Shown one piece after another: positions 36,854 through 45,946 of a stretch of 64,000 bases of DNA (position 1 is the stretch's first letter; every line of letters starts with the position of its first letter). The position numbers and the translations under genes were made by a program. The notes beneath the pieces are model-generated. The model was not told where the DNA came from and searched no databases. It was given only the letters and a program-made list of their open reading frames with translations. This stretch comes from Chryseobacterium gleum (GTDB taxonomy: Bacteria > Bacteroidota > Bacteroidia > Flavobacteriales_F > PHOS-HE28): assembly GCA_945872795.1 (NCBI GenBank), contig CAMCAZ010000007.1, forward strand, positions 1 through 64,000, given 5' to 3'.

Positions 36854-37765
36854 TCAACCCTGTGTCAAGGGGTCGGGCTCCGCCACTTCATCGCTGGTCC
36901 GGCGCCGTTGCAGCCAGCCGTTCACGAAGAGGCAGGCCAGGATCAAGGCGATGCCGAGGTAGGAGCCCGTGGTCATCTTCTCCTCCGCACCCCAGATCAT
37001 CAGCGCGATGATGATGGTGTACACGGGTTCGAGGTTCACGGTGAGCATCACAGTGAATGGCGAGAGCTGGCGCATCACGGCGATGCCGGCCACGAAGGCG
37101 AAGGAGGTGCACACGAAGCCCAGCAGGAGCTGGTAGATGATGTCGCTGGTGGGCAGTTCCCATAGCGGTGGTGGCAGGTCGTTGTTCCACGCCAGCCAAA
37201 GGCCGATGGAGAGCACCACGGCACCCATCTCATAGAACCCGATGCGGATGGCATTGTCGCGCCTGATGAGCTTGGCATTGATGACGTTGAACCAGGCGCT
37301 GAGCAAGGCGCTGAGGGTGGCCACCGCGATGCCCAGCCGGTACTCGGTCTCCAGGCCGAAGATCAGGAACAGGGCCGCCACCACCACCACGCCCAGCACC
37401 ACTTCATAGATCCGGATCTTCCGCTTGAACCAGAAGGGTTCCATCAGCGCGGTGAACACGGTGCTGGTGCTGAGACAGGCCGCGGCGATGCTGGCCGTAC
37501 TGAGCTTGATGGCGCCGTAGAAGGTGATCCAGTGGCCGGTGATGATGAGGCCGGTGAGCAGGTAGTGCTTCAGGTCGGGCGTGCGGGGCGAGAGGTTGCT
37601 CCGCATCCACCACGCCGCCAGGGCCAGTCCCACCATGCCGATGACGGTACGCGTGTAGACCAGGTGCAGGGTGCTCTGCTGGATCAGCTTGCCCAGAATG
37701 CCCGTGAAGCCCCAGATGAACACCACAAGGTGCAGGAGCAACAGGGCGTTGCGGCGGGCGTGCAT
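36854..37765 (-). CDS. EamA/DMT-family transporter
   Basis: A 303-residue protein with about ten membrane helices in two EamA halves. NALLLLHLVVFIWGFTGILG at the start and VNLEPVYTIIIALMIWGAEE in the second half (the NxEPVx signature) are diagnostic of the drug/metabolite transporter superfamily. The substrate is not predictable. The start is ATG at 37765. Confidence 0.9.
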   Translation of the reverse strand: MHARRNALLLLHLVVFIWGFTGILGKLIQQSTLHLVYTRTVIGMVGLALAAWWMRSNLSPRTPDLKHYLLTGLIITGHWITFYGAIKLSTASIAAACLSTSTVFTALMEPFWFKRKIRIYEVVLGVVVVAALFLIFGLETEYRLGIAVATLSALLSAWFNVINAKLIRRDNAIRIGFYEMGAVVLSIGLWLAWNNDLPPPLWELPTSDIIYQLLLGFVCTSFAFVAGIAVMRQLSPFTVMLTVNLEPVYTIIIALMIWGAEEKMTTGSYLGIALILACLFVNGWLQRRRTSDEVAEPDPLTQG

Positions 37766-37805
37766 GGCGGAAGGTGCGCCAAGTTAGGCGACCGACCGCA
37801 GGTCC

Positions 37806-38681
37806 TTACTGGATGGCCGCCAGTTTCTCGCGCAGGGTGTTCGCCAAGGCGTCCTGCCGGTCGATGGCCTCCTGCTTTCTGGCCTGTTCCTCCAGGTTCT
37901 TCTGGATCGCTAGGCCCAGGTCCTCGGCCTTTTTCTTCATGCTGCGCTCGGTCTCCAAGGCCTTGCGGTTGCGCTCCAGTGTCCGCGTCTGCTCCTTAAG
38001 CAGGTCATTGAGCTCCTTGGTGCCCTCATCGCTGGGTGTCGAGGCCACCTCGTTGCGCTTCGCATCGATGCGTGGGCTCAGCTCATCCAGCGCCTTCCGG
38101 GTGTCCTCCTGCTCGGTCACGGCCTCCGCCGCCTTCTGCGTGCTCTTTTCGATGCTGGTCTCGGCACGCTCCTTTTCGCGCTGCAGGTTGCTCAGGTCCG
38201 TACGAAGTCGGGCCAGGCCCTTTTCGGCCTCGGTCAGCTCCTGCTGGGCCAGTTGACGGCGCAGTGCCGTGGAGCGCATCTGCACAAAGGCCTGCGCAGC
38301 GCTGAACACCTTGTCATCACTGCTCGGGGCTACAAAGCCGGCCGTGGTCAGGAAGGCCACGTGGGCGGTGAGCAGCGGACCGCCCTTGTGCTGTTCGGCC
38401 TTCACCAGCACCCGCACCGTGTCGGGACTGATCTGCGGGATCACGGCACCTGCACCGATCACCTCCTTTTTGTTGCTGACCTCCTTGCTGATCTTCTTGA
38501 GCTCATCGCGCCAGTAGCTATCCACATACTTGGCATCGGTCCCTTCGAAGACGAAGCTGAAGGTGGGGTGGACGCCGCTGCTGAAACGGTACGAGCCCGG
38601 CGCGACAGTGGTCTGCCCCACGGCGGAGACCGCGGTGATGCCCAGGACAACAATGGAAAGGAGGCTTCGGAACATGTTCAT
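37806..38681 (-). CDS. Exported coiled-coil protein, unknown function
   Basis: A 291-residue protein with signal peptide (FRSLLSIVVLGITAVSAVGQ). A globular part (residues about 25-140, YRFSSGVHPTFSFVFEGTDA) is followed by a long heptad-rich coiled coil from about residue 145 to the end (LAQQELTEAEKGLARLRTDL..., KEQTRTLERNRKALETE). The coiled coil suggests a scaffold or a spacer in the periplasm. I do not recognise the family. The ATG at 38681 is chosen because it starts directly at the signal peptide. Confidence 0.75.
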   Translation of the reverse strand: MNMFRSLLSIVVLGITAVSAVGQTTVAPGSYRFSSGVHPTFSFVFEGTDAKYVDSYWRDELKKISKEVSNKKEVIGAGAVIPQISPDTVRVLVKAEQHKGGPLLTAHVAFLTTAGFVAPSSDDKVFSAAQAFVQMRSTALRRQLAQQELTEAEKGLARLRTDLSNLQREKERAETSIEKSTQKAAEAVTEQEDTRKALDELSPRIDAKRNEVASTPSDEGTKELNDLLKEQTRTLERNRKALETERSMKKKAEDLGLAIQKNLEEQARKQEAIDRQDALANTLREKLAAIQ

Positions 38682-38721
38682 GGCGCTGGCGTCTAACAAT
38701 GGACGTGCCGGATCCCCGGGG

Positions 38722-39306
38722 TCATTCCCCTTCGTCATCCACCTGGGACACACCGCCACTGACCACGAATTTCATGACGTCGGCCGCTCGGGCATCGAGG
38801 ATGGTCAGGTTCGCCTTGGGCACGATGAAGAGGTTGCCGCTCCAGTTGAAGGCATGGGGCAGGTACACGGCCACCTTTTCAGGCCCCACGCCCAGGTGCT
38901 GGAGGTCATCCTGCGTGATGAAGCCCAAGCGCTCCACGTCGTAGCCGCTGCCCAGCCGCACCAGCACCGGCCGATCGAACTTCCGCTTGTTGCCCACGAT
39001 CGCCTCCACCAGGTCCTTCAGCGCGTCGTACAGCGTCTTCAGGAAGGGGATGCGCTGCAGGAGGTCCTCCCCCAGGTTGGCGATCGGCTGGTACAGGAAA
39101 GTGCTGCCCAGCCAGCCGGTGAGCACGATGATGCCCAGCAGGATCAACAGTCCCAGACCGGGGATGTCCGTCTTGATGATGCTGTCCAGGTAGGCCAGGC
39201 TCTGCCAGATGGCCCAGACCATGAGGGTGATGGGCACCAACAGGAGAAGGCCGCGGAGGAAATACCCCAGAACGGTGGTGTGGATGCGACGGGTGGTCTC
39301 GCTCAT
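38722..39306 (-). CDS. DUF502 membrane protein
   Basis: A 194-residue protein with two membrane helices (GLLLLVPITLMVWAIWQSLA and LLILLGIIVLTGWLGSTFL). YQPIANLGEDLLQRIPFLKT, YDALKDLVEAIVG and VAVYLPHAFNWSGNLFIVP are signature blocks of DUF502, a widely conserved family of unknown function. The gene ends 40 bases before the upstream end of the coiled-coil gene. Confidence 0.92.
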   Translation of the reverse strand: MSETTRRIHTTVLGYFLRGLLLLVPITLMVWAIWQSLAYLDSIIKTDIPGLGLLILLGIIVLTGWLGSTFLYQPIANLGEDLLQRIPFLKTLYDALKDLVEAIVGNKRKFDRPVLVRLGSGYDVERLGFITQDDLQHLGVGPEKVAVYLPHAFNWSGNLFIVPKANLTILDARAADVMKFVVSGGVSQVDDEGE

Positions 39307-39350
39307 GGTGCGTGCAGTGGCGCAAAGCTACTTCGCAGCATCGGGCAGGC

Positions 39351-39698
39351 TCATCGGAGCCCGTCGCGCAGCTTCTTCGGCAAGGAGGCGCGCACCAGGT
39401 CGTAGCTATGGTCCGCCAGTTCCAGAACCAAGCGGTCCGGTACACTGCCATCGGCGAGCACCGTGTTCCAGTGCTGCTTGTTCATGTGGTAACCCGGTGT
39501 GATGCCCGGGTAGCGCTCGCGCAGTTCCACGGCACGCTCAGGGTCGCATTTCAGGTTCACGCTCACGAAGGTGTCCGCGTCCATCAAGGCGAAGATCTTG
39601 CCCGCCACCCGGAAGACCAGTGTTTCCGGTCCGAAGGGGAAGTCCTCGCTGAACCCCTGCTTCTTCAGGCAATGCGAGCGGAAGGCATCGAGCGTCAT
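39351..39698 (-). CDS. MmcQ/YjbR-family protein
   Basis: A 115-residue protein of the CyaY-like MmcQ/YjbR family: DFPFGPETLVFRVAGKIFAL, VSVNLKCDPERAVELRERYP and YHMNKQHWNTVLADGSVPD. The E. coli relative binds DNA weakly, but a cellular role is not known. Its ATG at 39698 overlaps the stop of the cyclase gene as ATGA, so the two are translated together. Confidence 0.93.
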   Translation of the reverse strand: MTLDAFRSHCLKKQGFSEDFPFGPETLVFRVAGKIFALMDADTFVSVNLKCDPERAVELRERYPGITPGYHMNKQHWNTVLADGSVPDRLVLELADHSYDLVRASLPKKLRDGLR

Positions 39699-40465
39699 GG
39701 CAACAAGGCGTAGAGCACCGGACGGCTCGGGGCGGCATCGTTCATGAAGTGGGGCAGTTGCAGTTCCAGCAGGAACTCTCCGTCACGCACGGTGGACGGC
39801 ACGAAGAGCATCTCCGTGATGGTGCGCTCCAGGTCCAGGGTATGGGGGAAATCCCAGAAGGCATGGTGCGCGGCCAGCACACCACCATCCTCTTCACGGT
39901 CCACGCTCGGGAGGTCCAGCAACAGGTGTTTGACCCCGATGCTGCGCAGCCACGCGCAGGCCGTGCTCTGTAGGTAACAGGGATTGCTGCCGCTCCAGTC
40001 CTTCGTGCCACGGCCCTCATCGTTGGGCAGGGTGCGGATGACCAGGGCCTCGGGTGGCCGTTCGTCCAGCACGTTGCGCAGCTGTTCCAAGGTGATCACA
40101 TGGTCCTCCTTGGCATCGGGCGCGCGGCGCGTCTCGGGCAGGAGGCTCACCACCTGCGCCGTGAAGAAGTAGCGCTTCAGCAGCTCGCCCACGGGGTGGA
40201 TCTCCGGACTGATGTGTCCCACGCTCTCCGTGTGGGTGCCGTGCCCGTGCGGGTTGAAGCGGATGGTGCGGAAGTTCACCGGTGCCCCTTCCTTCACCGC
40301 GTAGATGGTGTCGCCGTGCCGCACCGGTTCCATGGTCACGGGGTCCACCCACCAGGCACGCAACTGCCCTTCACCGTCATGCAACGGCAGGGACAGGTCG
40401 ATGGGCTTCGACAGGTCGACGCGGAAGGTGCGCCCTTTATGGGTGATCTCGGCGAGCATCGGCAT
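39695..40465 (-). CDS. Cyclase-family (kynurenine formamidase-like) hydrolase
   Basis: A 256-residue metal-dependent hydrolase of the cyclase/formamidase family. The metal site is in HGHGTHTESVGH (HxGTHxExxxH pattern). The N-terminal part KPIDLSLPLHDGEGQLRAWW and LLLDLPSVDREEDGGVLAAHHAFW also fit. Kynurenine formamidase is the best-known activity, but no other tryptophan-degradation gene is nearby, so the substrate is uncertain. Two ATGs are possible (40465 or 40459); either start overlaps the end of hemW by 23-29 bases. Confidence 0.88.
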   Translation of the reverse strand: MPMLAEITHKGRTFRVDLSKPIDLSLPLHDGEGQLRAWWVDPVTMEPVRHGDTIYAVKEGAPVNFRTIRFNPHGHGTHTESVGHISPEIHPVGELLKRYFFTAQVVSLLPETRRAPDAKEDHVITLEQLRNVLDERPPEALVIRTLPNDEGRGTKDWSGSNPCYLQSTACAWLRSIGVKHLLLDLPSVDREEDGGVLAAHHAFWDFPHTLDLERTITEMLFVPSTVRDGEFLLELQLPHFMNDAAPSRPVLYALLP

Positions 40466-41576
40466 CTGTGACGAACAGGTCGGACGCGATCCGGTCAGCG
40501 AAATGCCGGCCCGCCCTGCTCAAAACTAAGCGCCCTTCGCGCACCAGCAGGTGACCGCGTTCCATGTGGCGGTCCGCGGCGCTCCGGTTCAGTTCAAGGG
40601 CGTTCATTTCCAGTTGATCCATCGGTACGCCCGCGATGGTACGCAGGCCGGTCATCAAAAGTTCGTTCGTGCGTTGCGCGGGGCTCAGCTCCTCGCTCTC
40701 CCAATACACCTCGCCTGCGCCCACCGCAGCGATGTAACGGGCATTGTGGGCCACGTTCCAGCGGCGTGTGCGACGGTCATAGGAATGGGATGAGGGGCCG
40801 ATGCCGAGGTAGGGGACCCCTTCCCAATAGCTGGTGTTGTGCCGGGAGAAATGCCCCGGCAACCCGAAATTGCTGATCTCATAATGCACCAGGCCGGCCT
40901 GCTCCATGCGCTCCATCAGGCGGTCGAACTGCGCGCTCTGGGCATCATCGCCGGGCATCATCACCACGCCTTTCTTCACCTCATGGGCCAGCGCTGTCCG
41001 TGCTTCCACCGTAAGGCAGTAGGCGCTCAGGTGCGGCATGCCATGGTCCAGGGCGATGGTGAGCTGCTCGTCCCATTCCTCCAAGCTCATCAGGGGAAGC
41101 CCATAGATCAGGTCGATGGTCCAGGATGCGAAACCGGCTTTCGCGATCAGCGCGATGCTCCGGATGGCCTGAGCTGCCGTATGCGCCCGCCCCATGAAGC
41201 GCAGGCGTTCCTCGCGGAAGCTCTGGGTGCCCAGGCTCAGGCGGGTGACGCCCAGGTCCTTCCAGGCAGCCAATCGTTCAGCGGTAATGTCATCCGGATT
41301 GGCCTCCAGGGTCACCTCCGCGTCGGAGAGCACCTCGAACCGTTCCCGGCTCTGGTCCAGCAAACGGCCGATCTCCCGTGGTTCCAGCAGGCTGGGCGTG
41401 CCGCCGCCGAAGTAGATGGTGCCCACGTTCCCGGGCAGCTCCGACGAACGCTCGGCCAGTTCACGGTGCATCATCTCCAGCAGGGCATCGCGCTGCTTGC
41501 CCGACGTGCTGAAATGGAAGTCGCAGTAGGTGCAGGCCTTGCGGCAGAAGGGAATGTGGAAGTAGAGGCCGGGCAT
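40437..41576 (-). CDS. hemW: Radical SAM heme chaperone HemW
   Basis: A 379-residue radical SAM protein with the cluster motif FCRKACTYCDFHF (CxxxCxxC) right at the N-terminus. TIYFGGGTPSLLEPREIGRL, VTLEANPDDITAERLAAW and LGIGPSSHSYDRRTRRWNV are HemN/HemW blocks. Such proteins insert heme into respiratory enzymes; the presence of CxxxCxxC without the extra N-terminal region of true coproporphyrinogen dehydrogenase favours HemW. It lies 3 bases downstream of the sensor kinase gene on the same strand. Confidence 0.92.
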   Translation of the reverse strand: MPGLYFHIPFCRKACTYCDFHFSTSGKQRDALLEMMHRELAERSSELPGNVGTIYFGGGTPSLLEPREIGRLLDQSRERFEVLSDAEVTLEANPDDITAERLAAWKDLGVTRLSLGTQSFREERLRFMGRAHTAAQAIRSIALIAKAGFASWTIDLIYGLPLMSLEEWDEQLTIALDHGMPHLSAYCLTVEARTALAHEVKKGVVMMPGDDAQSAQFDRLMERMEQAGLVHYEISNFGLPGHFSRHNTSYWEGVPYLGIGPSSHSYDRRTRRWNVAHNARYIAAVGAGEVYWESEELSPAQRTNELLMTGLRTIAGVPMDQLEMNALELNRSAADRHMERGHLLVREGRLVLSRAGRHFADRIASDLFVTDADARRDHP

Positions 41577-41579
41577 GGC

Positions 41580-43127
41580 TCAGGAAGCACTGGCCTCACT
41601 GACGAGCAGCTCGTTCAGGTTGCTGTTCTTCAAGGTGATCCGGAACGTCGTTCCCTTGCCCGGTGTGCTCCGCTTCACGAAGATCTTGCCTCCGTGGTAC
41701 TGCTCAATGATGCGTTTGCTCAAGGAGAGACCCAGGCCCCAGCCGCGCTTCTTGGTGGTGAACCCGGGCTGGAACACGGTGGCCTGTTGCGAGGCGGGGA
41801 TGCCCTTGCCGGTGTCGGTCACATCCACGTGCACCTCGTTGCCCTCGTGGAGGATCTCCAGGGTCAGCGCCCCTTCACCCTCCATGGCATCGATGGCGTT
41901 TCGGATGAGGTTCTCCAGCACCCAGCTGAAGAGCGCGCGGTTCAAGGGGACCTGCAGTTCGGTATCCGGTGGGGTCACCACCTCGATCTTCACCCGGCCA
42001 GGGAGGCGCGGACGCAGGTAGAGGACCGTGGCGCGCAGGGTGTGGTACAGCTTTTCGTTCTCCAGCGCGGGTGCCGAACCGATCTTGCTGAAGCGTTCGG
42101 TGATCACCTCCAGGCGGTCCAGGTCCTTGCGCATCTCGTTCAGCGCTTCGGGGTCGGTGCCCTGGGCCTTCAACAGCTCCATCCAGGCCATCAGCGAACT
42201 GAGCGGCGTGCCCAGCTGGTGTGCCGTCTCCTTCGCCATGCCCACCCACACCTGGTTCTGCTCGGCGTTGCGGAAGATGCTGAACAGCGCATAGGCCACC
42301 AAGAGGAAGAGCCCCAGGATCACCAGTTGCACGTAGGGGAAGTAGCGGAGCTGGGTGATCACGAGCGACTCTTCGTAGAGGATGAAGTGACGGCCCTTGC
42401 CCGGCAGCTGGATGGCGATGGGCGTGTTCGCCTGTGCCATGCTCCTGATGCGTGCCTGCATGGCCGCACTGTCGGCAGCGACCTCCGCTTCGATGTTGCT
42501 GTGCTCGATGACCACCGTGCGCGTGCTGTCGGTGTAGATCACGGGAACGGCGGCGGTGCCCATCACGGTCTCTGAAATAAAGGAGCGGATGATGCCGTCC
42601 ATCACCTCCTGAAGCTCGGTGAACACCCGTGAATCCTTGTAATTCAGATATTGTTTCTGATCACCGAACACCGCGATCTCCAAGGGTTCGCGCAGCGCGG
42701 CCATGGCCTTCACCTCCGCGTTCAGGGAGTCCGGGGACTTCGCGATCCGCTCCTCCAGGTTGCGGTGGAACTTCACCTCGCCGCGTCCGTCGGTGATGAT
42801 GACGGGCACGGTGGTGTTGTCGCTCACCACCTTCAGGTAGAAGGAAAGGTCGCTCTGGTCGTCGCTCACCAGTCGCAGCATGGCCTCGGCCCACAGCTCA
42901 ACCTTTTTGCGCTCCTCCTCCCGCAGTCGCTCAAAGAGCTTTTCGGTGTAGTTCACCAGCTCGGCCCGGTTCTGCACGGCTTCCGCCCACAGGCGCACCT
43001 TGCGGCGTTCCTCCGCACGGATGCGGTCCACGATGCGGTTGCTGTACCACAACGAGGCGCCCACGATGAGCATGGCCACGGCGGCCAGCACCAATTTCCA
43101 ACGTTGCTTGCGCGAGTAGAGGTCCAA
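41580..43127 (-). CDS. Sensor histidine kinase with two membrane helices
   Basis: A 515-residue kinase. A membrane helix (KLVLAAVAMLIVGASLWYS) and a second one (VQLVILGLFLLVAYALFSIF, about residue 260-280) enclose a periplasmic sensor region. The H-box is AKETAHQLGTPLSSLMAW, and the ATPase part contains WVLENLIRNAIDAMEG, DTGKGIP and KRGWGLGLSLSKRI. The first in-frame start is TTG at 43127; no ATG precedes the first helix, so the start is unusual. No response regulator is adjacent. The signal is unknown. Confidence 0.88.
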   Translation of the reverse strand: MDLYSRKQRWKLVLAAVAMLIVGASLWYSNRIVDRIRAEERRKVRLWAEAVQNRAELVNYTEKLFERLREEERKKVELWAEAMLRLVSDDQSDLSFYLKVVSDNTTVPVIITDGRGEVKFHRNLEERIAKSPDSLNAEVKAMAALREPLEIAVFGDQKQYLNYKDSRVFTELQEVMDGIIRSFISETVMGTAAVPVIYTDSTRTVVIEHSNIEAEVAADSAAMQARIRSMAQANTPIAIQLPGKGRHFILYEESLVITQLRYFPYVQLVILGLFLLVAYALFSIFRNAEQNQVWVGMAKETAHQLGTPLSSLMAWMELLKAQGTDPEALNEMRKDLDRLEVITERFSKIGSAPALENEKLYHTLRATVLYLRPRLPGRVKIEVVTPPDTELQVPLNRALFSWVLENLIRNAIDAMEGEGALTLEILHEGNEVHVDVTDTGKGIPASQQATVFQPGFTTKKRGWGLGLSLSKRIIEQYHGGKIFVKRSTPGKGTTFRITLKNSNLNELLVSEASAS

Positions 43128-43163
43128 AGTGGGGTGAAGTTCGCCAATGCAGCCGACGCGGCC

Positions 43164-45848
43164 TCAATCCTCGATGCGGATGCGTTCCTGCTCCTCCTTG
43201 TCGCGGTCCTCCTTCAGCAGCCGGCCCAGGCCCTTGCGGGGAACGTCCTTGGGCTTCTGCACGGTCGTGCCGGCGCTGTCCGGCGTCTCCCACTCCACCT
43301 CGAAACGTGGTGTGGTGGTGCTCGTGGTGGGCGTTGCCGTTCCGGTGGTGGATCCGCGGAAAAGGCCCAGCTCTTCCCGGAGGATGGAGCGGAGCTCCTC
43401 CTTTTCCTGCTTCAGTTGCTGTTTGCGGCGGTCCGAGGCCATGGCACCGTCGTTGGCGAACTGCGGATCGGTGGCGGTGCCGTACATGTGCAGGAAGATG
43501 CGCATGCCCGTGCCGTCATCAGCGATGGGTCCGAACTCGTCGTCCGTGGGTTTGCCCATGCGGAACAGGTCGCTCAGGCGGAAGTTCAGGTGGTGATCGA
43601 TCCGGTCGTCGAACCAATGCGTGCCACTGAGCTCGAGGTCCATGGCCGTGCTGCGGATCTCCATGGCGGGCACATGCACGGCGCCGTTGCGGATCTCGAT
43701 CTGGTTCTCCAGGCGTGAGAAGCGGACGTCGGCAAGACGGCTGCGCAGCTCCTTGGTATCGACGAAGGGCGCCACCATCTTGTTCTTCTGCAGGTGGTCA
43801 GCGATGGCCAGGAGGGGAGCATGGCCCTTGATGGAGCCGTTCTCCACGGCGATGTCGATCACGCAGACCAGCTGGTCCATGTCCAGCTCAAAGGCAGGTG
43901 AGAGCGGTGCCTGCAAGGCCACCTGCGCGCGGGTGCGGCCCGACAAGTGCCGATGTCCGATGAAGTCCTGGCCGAAGTCCTGGAACTCGGCAAAGAGCTG
44001 CTTCACATCGATGTCCTGGAAGGTGGCGTGGATGGAGAGCGGATAGGCTTTGGCTCCGGCACCGTCGCGGGCATCCAGCTCCAGATCGCCGAGGACCGCC
44101 CCCGATGCGGTGTTGAACGAGACCGGTGCGATGGTGAGGCGCTGGTCGTGCATCCGGATGGTGCCGCTGATGTCGGTGGCCTTGAACTGTTCGAAGACCA
44201 GCTCGGCGATGCGCGCCTGGAGGTCGATGCCGATCAGTGCGGGAAGGGTGAGGCTGTAATCGGTGCCTGTCGATGCGCTCTGGTCGTCGCTCAGGAGAAG
44301 CGCCGCCAGGTCTAGCCGTTCCGATCGCGCCTGTGCCTCGATCAACAGACGCTGGTCATCGAAGAGGAGGTAGGGCATCAGGTTCCGGAGGGTTCCGCTC
44401 AGTTCGATGGCCTGGCCCTGGAACTGCGCGGTAAGGCCCTTGACCGTGGCGTCATTGCCGTTCAGCGCGAACTCGGCATTGAGCTGGGTGACCCGGTGCC
44501 GCAGGCCTTTCAGCTTCAGGGTGGCGTTGTGCAGCGTGGTGGTGCCATCGATCCGCAGGGCCCGCAGATCGCTCGCCCGGAGGTCGGCCACGTCGCGCAG
44601 CTTACCATCGATGGTGGCATCCAGGCTGATGGTGCCCTCCACCTGTTCCAAGGTGTCCACCTGGGCGAAGCGCAACAGGTCGGAAAGCGCCAGGTCGACC
44701 TGAACGTCCGCTTTCACTACAGCGTTCACCAGTCCCGTGCTCTGCCAGTCGCCCCGGATGGTGCCACTGCCGGTGCGGGCCGCGAAGCCCTTCAACAGTA
44801 CCTTCTTCGGGGTGCCATCAGGGGTCAGCTCCAGGGCCAGTTCGCCGAAGATGTCCGTGAAGGCCACACCGCTCTGCTTCTCTTTCATGCGGCCCTTCAT
44901 CACCTTGGCACCGATGGAGAGCGCTGGTCCCTTTCCTTCCACTGGTCCGGCGTAGCGCACGGCCAGGTCCACCTCCCCCTGCATGCCATAGCGCGAAAGG
45001 AGCTTCACCTGTTCGCTCGGCAGCAGCTGCACAGCGTCTGCCAGGTCGATGCCCAGGCCCTTGGCGCGCAGGTCCAGGTCCTTTCCGATCTTGCCCGGCA
45101 CCAGGTCAAGGGTCAGCTCCAGCGGGACGTCGTTGGTGATCACCTCGCCCTTGGTGATGTGGAAACTGCCATCGGTTCCCCCGAAGGTGAGCGACAGCCG
45201 AAGTTGCGCCTGCCGGTCCTGAAGGATGGAGCGGCCGCCCTGTTGCCAGTCACGCAGGTCCAGATCGCCGTTCAAGGTGAGCCGGTTCTCGGCATCGCTG
45301 AAACGGCCGCTGAGCTCCAGCGAACCACTGTTGGCGAGGATCTGCGTGCCGCTGCCGGCATCGCGGTATCGTGCGGTGAGCCCATCGACACTGACGGCCT
45401 CCAGTTCCAGCGGTGAGGAGGAGGTGCTGCTGCTGTCCGCCTTCCAGATCAGGTAGTTCTCGCGGCCCTCGGCATCCAGCGCCGGGTACAAGCGCACAGA
45501 GCGCCCGTGGATGCTCTGCACGGTGTAGGTGCCTTGGAACATGTCCCAAAGGCTGAACTCCAGGAAGAGCTCCTCTGCATACAGCAGCGTATCGGCGGCA
45601 AGGCTGTCATACCGCACCTCCCTGGCGAGCACGTCCTTCAGCCGGATGCTGGCGCGCGGGAAGCGCGCAATGAAGGTGAGGTCCATGTCGCTGACGGACA
45701 CCGGGGCGTTCAGGCGTTCGTTCAGCGCGCCCACCAACTTCACCTTCACCTCCGCGTCGTAGACGTTGGCCAATAGCACCAACGTTCCGAAGGCCGCGCC
45801 GAACAGGCCGGCCAGGACGAGGAACACGATGCGGAGACGACGGAGCAT
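43164..45848 (-). CDS. AsmA-like envelope protein
   Basis: An 894-residue protein with one N-terminal membrane helix (IVFLVLAGLFGAAFGTLVLL) and a long, beta-rich body of the AsmA/YhdP/TamB-type bridge superfamily. Typical elements are LNERLNAPVSVSDMDLTFIA near the start and GNLTL/NGDLDL-type repeats through the middle. The C-terminal part contains the AsmA_2-like HLSGRTRAQVALQAPLSPAF and ends in a charged coil. These proteins are thought to carry or organise lipids between membranes. I chose the ATG at 45848; a TTG five codons upstream is possible. It is the first gene before the pseudouridine synthase end on the strand. Confidence 0.82.
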   Translation of the reverse strand: MLRRLRIVFLVLAGLFGAAFGTLVLLANVYDAEVKVKLVGALNERLNAPVSVSDMDLTFIARFPRASIRLKDVLAREVRYDSLAADTLLYAEELFLEFSLWDMFQGTYTVQSIHGRSVRLYPALDAEGRENYLIWKADSSSTSSSPLELEAVSVDGLTARYRDAGSGTQILANSGSLELSGRFSDAENRLTLNGDLDLRDWQQGGRSILQDRQAQLRLSLTFGGTDGSFHITKGEVITNDVPLELTLDLVPGKIGKDLDLRAKGLGIDLADAVQLLPSEQVKLLSRYGMQGEVDLAVRYAGPVEGKGPALSIGAKVMKGRMKEKQSGVAFTDIFGELALELTPDGTPKKVLLKGFAARTGSGTIRGDWQSTGLVNAVVKADVQVDLALSDLLRFAQVDTLEQVEGTISLDATIDGKLRDVADLRASDLRALRIDGTTTLHNATLKLKGLRHRVTQLNAEFALNGNDATVKGLTAQFQGQAIELSGTLRNLMPYLLFDDQRLLIEAQARSERLDLAALLLSDDQSASTGTDYSLTLPALIGIDLQARIAELVFEQFKATDISGTIRMHDQRLTIAPVSFNTASGAVLGDLELDARDGAGAKAYPLSIHATFQDIDVKQLFAEFQDFGQDFIGHRHLSGRTRAQVALQAPLSPAFELDMDQLVCVIDIAVENGSIKGHAPLLAIADHLQKNKMVAPFVDTKELRSRLADVRFSRLENQIEIRNGAVHVPAMEIRSTAMDLELSGTHWFDDRIDHHLNFRLSDLFRMGKPTDDEFGPIADDGTGMRIFLHMYGTATDPQFANDGAMASDRRKQQLKQEKEELRSILREELGLFRGSTTGTATPTTSTTTPRFEVEWETPDSAGTTVQKPKDVPRKGLGRLLKEDRDKEEQERIRIED

Positions 45849-45946
45849 GGACAGGTTGCGCAAGGTACCCGGGGTACCAGCGTACCTAACGGCAAAAGCC
45901 GTGCACTTCGTTCACAAAGGGATGTTATTGCCCCCGTGCCGGCGCG